Source of the DNA: Janibacter endophyticus
Lineage (GTDB): Bacteria > Actinomycetota > Actinomycetes > Actinomycetales > Dermatophilaceae
DNA length: 64,000 nt
Direction of reading: 5' to 3'
Assembly (NCBI RefSeq): GCF_016888335.1
Contig: NZ_JAFEJG010000004.1
Coordinates: 2,876,743-2,940,742, forward strand
Position numbers and translations under genes: made by a program. The notes under the pieces are model-generated. The model was given only the letters and a program-made list of their open reading frames with translations. It made no database searches and was not told where the DNA came from. Below are positions 60,037 through 64,000 of this stretch, piece by piece (positions within the stretch are counted from its first letter, which is position 1; each line of letters begins with the position of its first letter).

Positions 60037-62376
60037 ATGTCCACATTCTTGTACCGGCTCGGGCGAACCGCATTCGGCCGGCCGTGGCTGTTCATTGCCG
60101 GTTGGATGGCGGTCCTCGCCGCGGTCGTCGGTGCCGTGGCCATCAACGGGGTGAATGTCAGCTCCGAGATGAAGATCGAGGGCACCGAGGCCCAGACCGT
60201 GCTTGACCGCGTGGCCGATGAGCTTCCCGCGGCGTCGGGAGGCCAGGCCAGCGTCGTCTTCACCGTGCCGGACGGTGAGCGCCTCGACACTCCGGAGCGT
60301 CTTGCGGTGATCAGCGGCACCGTCAGCGATGTCTATGACCTTGAGAAGGTCGTCAACCCCCTGGATGCCTCTCTAGGTGCCGGGGAGCAGGGCGGACCGG
60401 GCACTCCTCAGGAAGGTGCACCGGCCGATCCCTCGGCCGGTCCGGAGCAGGGGCAGGCTCCTCCCTACCAGCCGCTGGTGGTGGACGGGGGCCCGGTGCC
60501 CGGCGTGCTGGTGTCTTCGGACGGGCAGGTCGCGCTGTTCCAGTTCCAGTTCACGGTCGCCTCGACCTCGTTGACCGATGACGACGTCACCTCGGTGGTC
60601 GAGGTGGTGGAGCGTGCCGAGCGGGGAACCGGGATCACCGTGCTCCCGAGCGACTCGCTCAAGGCCATCGAGATCCCGGTCGGTGTTGGTGAGGTGATCG
60701 GTCTCGCCGTCGCCGCTCTCGTGCTGGTGCTCACCCTGGGCTCATTGATCGCGGCCGGTCTGCCTCTGATCACCGCGCTGGTCGGTGTCGGCATCGGCGT
60801 GGGTGGCGCGTATGCGCTCTCCACGGCCGTCGAGATGAACTCCGCCACCCCCGTCCTCGGTCTCATGGTCGGCCTGGCCGTCGGCATCGACTATGCGCTG
60901 TTCGTCGTCAACCGGCAGCGACGGCTGATCCTCGATCGGGGACTCAGCGCGCAGGAAGCAGCCGCAAGAGCGGTCGGCACCGCGGGCAGTGCTGTGTTCT
61001 TCGCCGGGCTGACCGTCCTTATCGCGCTGACCGCTTTGACCGTGATCGGCATCGCCATGCTTTCCACGATGGCACTGGTCGCGGCTTCCACGGTCGCCCT
61101 GGCCGTGCTCATCGCCCTGACCCTGCTGCCCGCGCTGTTGGGGCTGGTCGGGGAGCGGATCTGCTCCGGCAAGGCCCGATCCCGGCGCCGCGCCAAGGTG
61201 GACGCCGAGTCCCACAGCGTCGCCGACCACTGGGTCAGGGGCGTGATCAGGTTCCGGTGGCCCGTCATCGCAGGAGTGGTCGCGATCCTGGGCGTGATGG
61301 CGATCCCCGCTGCCAGCATGAACCTGGGCATCCCAACCGGCGAGACCGCGAACCAGGACACCGCCGCCCGGCAGAGCTACGAGGCCGTTTCCCAAGGCTT
61401 CGGTGAGGGATTCAACGGCCCCCTCCTGGTCACCGCAGAGCCCACCGATACCGCAGACCGCGTCACACCCGAGCTGACCGCCAAGCTCCTCGCCGAGTTC
61501 CAGGGCCGAGACGACATCGTGCTGGCCGCCCCGGTCGGCGTCAACGAGGCCGGCGACCTGGCCGTGTTCAGCGTCATCCCCACCTCCGGTCCCGGCGACG
61601 AGGCCACCAGCGACCTCGTGAAGTCGCTGCGCGAGCCCGCCAACGACATCGCCCAGACCAATGAGGTGCAGCTCGGCGTCACCGGGTTCACCGCCATCGG
61701 CATCGACATGTCCGACAAGCTCGCCGACGTCCTACCGCTCTACCTCGGCATCATAATCGTCCTTTCCGTCCTGATCCTGATGCTGGTCTTCCGCTCGATC
61801 GTCGTCCCACTCAAGGCCACCGCCGGCTTTTTGCTCAGCATCCTGGCCACCTTCGGCGCCACCACCGCCGTCTTCCAATGGGGCTGGCTCAGCAGCCTCT
61901 TTGGGTTCGACACCGGCGGCCCGCTGATGAGCTTCATGCCGATCATCGTGACCGGCATCCTCTACGGACTCGCCATGGACTACGAGGTCTTCCTGGTCTC
62001 CTCCATGCGCGAGGCACACATCCACGGCCAGCCAGCCCGCCAGAGCGTCGTGCATGGCTTCGACCAGGCCAGCCGCGTCGTCGTCGCCGCCGCCATCATC
62101 ATGGTCGCGGTCTTCTCCGGCTTCATCTTCAGCCACGACATCATGATCAAGCAGATCGGCTTCGCCCTCGCCGCCGGAATCCTCATCGACGCCTTCATCG
62201 TCCGGCTGACCCTCGTCCCCGCCCTCATGGCCGTCTTCGACGAGCGAGCATGGTGGCTGCCCCGATGGCTCGACCGCCTGCTGCCCGACCTCGACATCGA
62301 GGGCGACAAGCTGCTGACCATGCTCAACCAGCAGGCCGAGGCTGCCGATCACCAAAACACCGAGGTCCGCAACTGA
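60037..62376 (+). CDS. MmpL-family RND exporter
   Basis: A 779-residue membrane exporter with 12 helices in two halves. GLAVGIDYALFVVNRQRR (about residue 277) and YGLAMDYEVFLVSSMREA (about 645) are the two family motifs with the paired Asp-Tyr of the proton path. Large outside loops follow helices 1 and 7; the first is Gly/Pro-rich. MmpL proteins export lipids, siderophores or drugs. AAGGAGA precedes the ATG. No terminator is seen. Confidence 0.9.
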   Translation: MSTFLYRLGRTAFGRPWLFIAGWMAVLAAVVGAVAINGVNVSSEMKIEGTEAQTVLDRVADELPAASGGQASVVFTVPDGERLDTPERLAVISGTVSDVYDLEKVVNPLDASLGAGEQGGPGTPQEGAPADPSAGPEQGQAPPYQPLVVDGGPVPGVLVSSDGQVALFQFQFTVASTSLTDDDVTSVVEVVERAERGTGITVLPSDSLKAIEIPVGVGEVIGLAVAALVLVLTLGSLIAAGLPLITALVGVGIGVGGAYALSTAVEMNSATPVLGLMVGLAVGIDYALFVVNRQRRLILDRGLSAQEAAARAVGTAGSAVFFAGLTVLIALTALTVIGIAMLSTMALVAASTVALAVLIALTLLPALLGLVGERICSGKARSRRRAKVDAESHSVADHWVRGVIRFRWPVIAGVVAILGVMAIPAASMNLGIPTGETANQDTAARQSYEAVSQGFGEGFNGPLLVTAEPTDTADRVTPELTAKLLAEFQGRDDIVLAAPVGVNEAGDLAVFSVIPTSGPGDEATSDLVKSLREPANDIAQTNEVQLGVTGFTAIGIDMSDKLADVLPLYLGIIIVLSVLILMLVFRSIVVPLKATAGFLLSILATFGATTAVFQWGWLSSLFGFDTGGPLMSFMPIIVTGILYGLAMDYEVFLVSSMREAHIHGQPARQSVVHGFDQASRVVVAAAIIMVAVFSGFIFSHDIMIKQIGFALAAGILIDAFIVRLTLVPALMAVFDERAWWLPRWLDRLLPDLDIEGDKLLTMLNQQAEAADHQNTEVRN

Positions 62377-62676
62377 GCGAACCGAAGCATCCAGAGCCGG
62401 ACCGGACCTCTGGGGAAGCCCAGGCCCCCCGCCGGCAATCGGACCAGCGCTCCCGTATTTCCTCCATTTCGCTGCCCAGGAACGCGATGAACGTCGTCGC
62501 CTCGGCCATTCGGCGGCTACCACGGCCGGGCTGACCCGAGCCCCTTCCGCGAGCGTGGCGGAGGTGTAGCGGTCGTCGTCGGCGAGCATCGCCGAACACC
62601 TTGACCGACAGACGTCGGGTCCCGGCCTCGTTCAGGATGGCCCGCCGTCGGCTGCGAGGAATTCGACGCACCCAGG
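62377..62676. other. Intergenic region between mmpL and the second TetR gene
   Basis: 300 bases with no supportable gene. On the minus strand, stretches such as ILNEAGTRRLSVKVFGDARR and AEATTFIAFLGSEMEEIRER read like pieces of coding sequence in more than one frame, so a broken gene is possible. I cannot name it. Confidence 0.4.
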
Positions 62677-62705
62677 TTACATACATTCGTCCCTGCATGT
62701 ATGTT
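62677..62705 (+). promoter_or_regulatory. Promoter with overlapping TetR operator
   Basis: -35 TTACAT (62677-62682), a 17-base spacer and -10 TATGTT (62700-62705), with the GTG start 6 bases later. The operator ACATACAT-N10-ATGTATGT (62679-62704) covers the whole promoter, so binding of a TetR dimer would block it. Confidence 0.75.
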
Positions 62706-62711
62706 GTCGCT

Positions 62712-63332
62712 GTGCCATTGCAGACGAGGCGACAGGGGGAACGCTCCGCAGCCACCCGTCGCGTGTTGTTGGAGGCCACCGTGGCGTGCCTGGTCGAGCT
62801 GGGCTACACCGGCACCACCAGTGCCGCCGTGGCCGAGAAAGCCGGCCTGTCACGAGGCGCACAGCTGCACCACTTCGGGACCCGAGACCAACTGGTGGTC
62901 GCGGCGGTGGAGCATCTGGCGCAAAAGCGCCTGCGGCGAGTACGCGAGGCGTTGGCCGACCTGTCCCCGGCCACGCCTCAAGGGGCGAAGCGTTCTCGGA
63001 GTCGGATGGAGCCGCAGAAGGCTGCGCTCAGGCTGTTGGCAGAGGCACTCTCTGGTCCGCTGTACGCCGCCACCCTGGAACTGTGGGTGGCCGCCCGCTC
63101 ACACCCAGACCTGCGAGCCCAGCTGATCCCAGCCGAGGAGCGCGTCAACGACGAGCTTGCGCAGATCTGTCGCACCTACGTCATCGACGACCCGATCAAG
63201 ATCCGGCTCACCCTCGACCTGCTCCTCGGCAGGGGGGTCAGCGGCCTGCTCGCCCCCCACCCAGGCCACCGCCAAGAACAGGTCCTCGCCGCCTGGGCCC
63301 AACTCCTGAAAGGCCATACACCTCATGACTGA
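62712..63332 (+). CDS. TetR-family regulator of the thioesterase gene
   Basis: A 206-residue repressor. Helix-turn-helix: TTSAAVAEKAGLSRGAQLHH (about 32-51), then FGTRDQLVVAAVEHL. The C-terminal domain is of the TetR_C type seen with acyl or aromatic compound regulators. The GTG at 62712 is chosen because it sits 6 bases after a -10; ATG at 62697 would lie inside the operator. Its stop overlaps the next gene by 8 bases. Confidence 0.85.
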   Translation: MPLQTRRQGERSAATRRVLLEATVACLVELGYTGTTSAAVAEKAGLSRGAQLHHFGTRDQLVVAAVEHLAQKRLRRVREALADLSPATPQGAKRSRSRMEPQKAALRLLAEALSGPLYAATLELWVAARSHPDLRAQLIPAEERVNDELAQICRTYVIDDPIKIRLTLDLLLGRGVSGLLAPHPGHRQEQVLAAWAQLLKGHTPHD

Positions 63333-63810
63333 CCTGCCATCGATGCTTGCCACCTGGGCTGAGAAGTTCCGCCCACACCCGGAAGGAGTCGACCTGCCGC
63401 CCCACCACGAGCAGTGCCTGGGCTGCGGACCCGACAACCCGCACGGCCACCACCTCCAGGTTCGTCGCCATGGGGACGGCGTCGTGGCCGATCACACCTT
63501 CGACAACCGGCACGTCGGCGCTCCCGGCATCGCCCACGGGGGCGCAGTCGCCACCGTCATCGACGACCTCTACGGATTCCTGCTCTACCTCGTCGGCACA
63601 CCCGCGGTCACCCGCCAGCTGACGGTCGACTACCGAGCGCCGGTACTGACCGGCGTCCCCTACCGAATGGAGGCACGCGTGAGGAATCAAGAGGGCCGCA
63701 AACTGTTCCTCGCCGCCAGCCTGACCGACCGCGACGGATCCCTGGTCGGAACGTCAACGGCGGTGTTCCTCACCGTCGGCGTCGACCACTTCACCCGGGG
63801 TACGCAGTGA
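63325..63810 (+). CDS. PaaI-type hotdog thioesterase
   Basis: A 161-residue hotdog protein. CLGCGPDNPHGHHLQ (about 31-45) is typical of actinobacterial PaaI-like thioesterases. GIAHGGAVATVIDDLYGFLL is the hotdog core helix with active-site Asp/His positions, and VTRQLTVDYRAPVLTG the dimer strand. It should hydrolyse an acyl-CoA, possibly the effector of its regulator. It is co-transcribed with the TetR gene (8-base overlap). Confidence 0.85.
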   Translation: MTDLPSMLATWAEKFRPHPEGVDLPPHHEQCLGCGPDNPHGHHLQVRRHGDGVVADHTFDNRHVGAPGIAHGGAVATVIDDLYGFLLYLVGTPAVTRQLTVDYRAPVLTGVPYRMEARVRNQEGRKLFLAASLTDRDGSLVGTSTAVFLTVGVDHFTRGTQ

Positions 63811-63903
63811 CCGCAGCATCGGGGCGGGTGAACACCACACCGTTGCCCGAAGCGAACAGCGGGACCCGCTGCCCGTCAACGCAAGGATGGTTCCTCATGC
63901 TTC

Positions 63904-63932
63904 GGGACTGTCCGCCAAACGGTGTTTCTGGC
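63904..63932 (+). mobile_element. Left end of an IS256-like element
   Basis: GGGACTGTCCG followed by AAACGGTGTTTCTGGC matches the palindromic scar at 57583 (24 of 29 positions). GGGxCTGTCCG with GGTGTTTC inside is the form of terminal repeats of IS256-type elements of actinobacteria, as far as I recall. The other end is outside the window. Confidence 0.65.
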
Positions 63933-63966
63933 CTGACACGCCGGCTCAGCTGGCGGGGAAGGTCAT

Positions 63967-64000
63967 GTGATGACCGAGAAGATCACGAGCGTGAGCTCGA
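63967..64000 (+). CDS. Start of a probable IS256-family transposase (partial)
   Basis: GTG at 63967 directly followed by ATG opens a frame (MTEKITSVSS) that leaves the window. The call rests on position, 35 bases inside a terminal-repeat-like sequence, not on protein motifs. Confidence 0.45.
   Translation, partial: MMTEKITSVSS

Noticed and set aside
41900..64000. Second copy of the tRNA-Pro 3' end as an attachment site
   Set aside because: I looked for TTCAAATCCTGTCACCCC and its complement and did not find it again in the window.

Overview
The window is GC-rich (roughly 70% by eye) DNA from an actinobacterium. The first 42 kb follow a gene order also known from mycobacteria and Streptomyces: bldG/helicase, a tad-like pilus cluster, acs, nth, crp, an arsA pair, whiB4, ponA2 and a metallophosphoesterase. 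Packed operons with 1-4 base overlaps (ATGA/GTGA), many GTG starts and several leaderless promoters (TANNNT 6-7 bases before the start codon) fit this. The mix of genes, including fused mrpA/B, bioYMNB with a BioQ-type regulator and acetate symporters, suggests Micrococcales, perhaps an Intrasporangiaceae member such as Janibacter; the genus is inference.

Core part, 1-41.9 kb. (1) 0-3.5 kb: start of a probable membrane pyrophosphatase, a BldG-like anti-anti-sigma factor and an MrfA-like helicase. (2) 3.5-7.6 kb, minus strand: tad-like pilus cluster (two TadE-like proteins, a small pilin, TadC/TadB-like platforms, TadA ATPase, Ssd/CpaE-like ATPase), then a degenerate Fic-like protein. (3) 8.8-14.9 kb: LytS/LytTR two-component system and two acetate/monocarboxylate symporters with small membrane partners; with acs at 19.8 kb this is an acetate-uptake and activation module. 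(4) 15-18.5 kb: bioY-bioM-bioN-bioB, divergent from a TetR gene, with two BioQ-type operators between them. (5) 18.5-30.2 kb: phenylalanine hydroxylase, acs, glycerophosphodiester phosphodiesterase, a six-gene Mrp-type antiporter operon, a holin-superfamily protein and an alpha/beta hydrolase. (6) 30-41.8 kb: Nudix hydrolases, Nth, Crp, RidA, a 52-residue DUF4177 protein, two ArsA-like ATPases, WhiB, a bifunctional penicillin-binding protein, YqeY and a metallophosphoesterase, ending at tRNA-Pro(CGG).

Accessory part, 41.9-64 kb. Just after the tRNA the character changes: broken genes, IS ends, phage debris and loss of a CGAAGGGG motif that is common in the core. It carries an EVE-McrB/McrC restriction pair next to a decayed IS3-type transposase; a four-gene operon TetR, amino-acid-binding lipoprotein, fused Kdd-Kal and Kce (three consecutive lysine-fermentation enzymes in two genes); a phage tape-measure fragment; a group of unrecognised helical proteins with a secreted nuclease, a catalytically dead M48-like membrane protein and a 49-residue Cys-rich protein; an orphan BtrH-like protein; a TetR-MmpL-TetR-thioesterase group; and at the right edge the end of an IS256-like element.

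Most worth following up are the fused Kdd-Kal cassette with its own regulator and binding protein, and the helical-protein/nuclease/pseudo-protease group at 52.2-57.4 kb, for which I recognise no described system.
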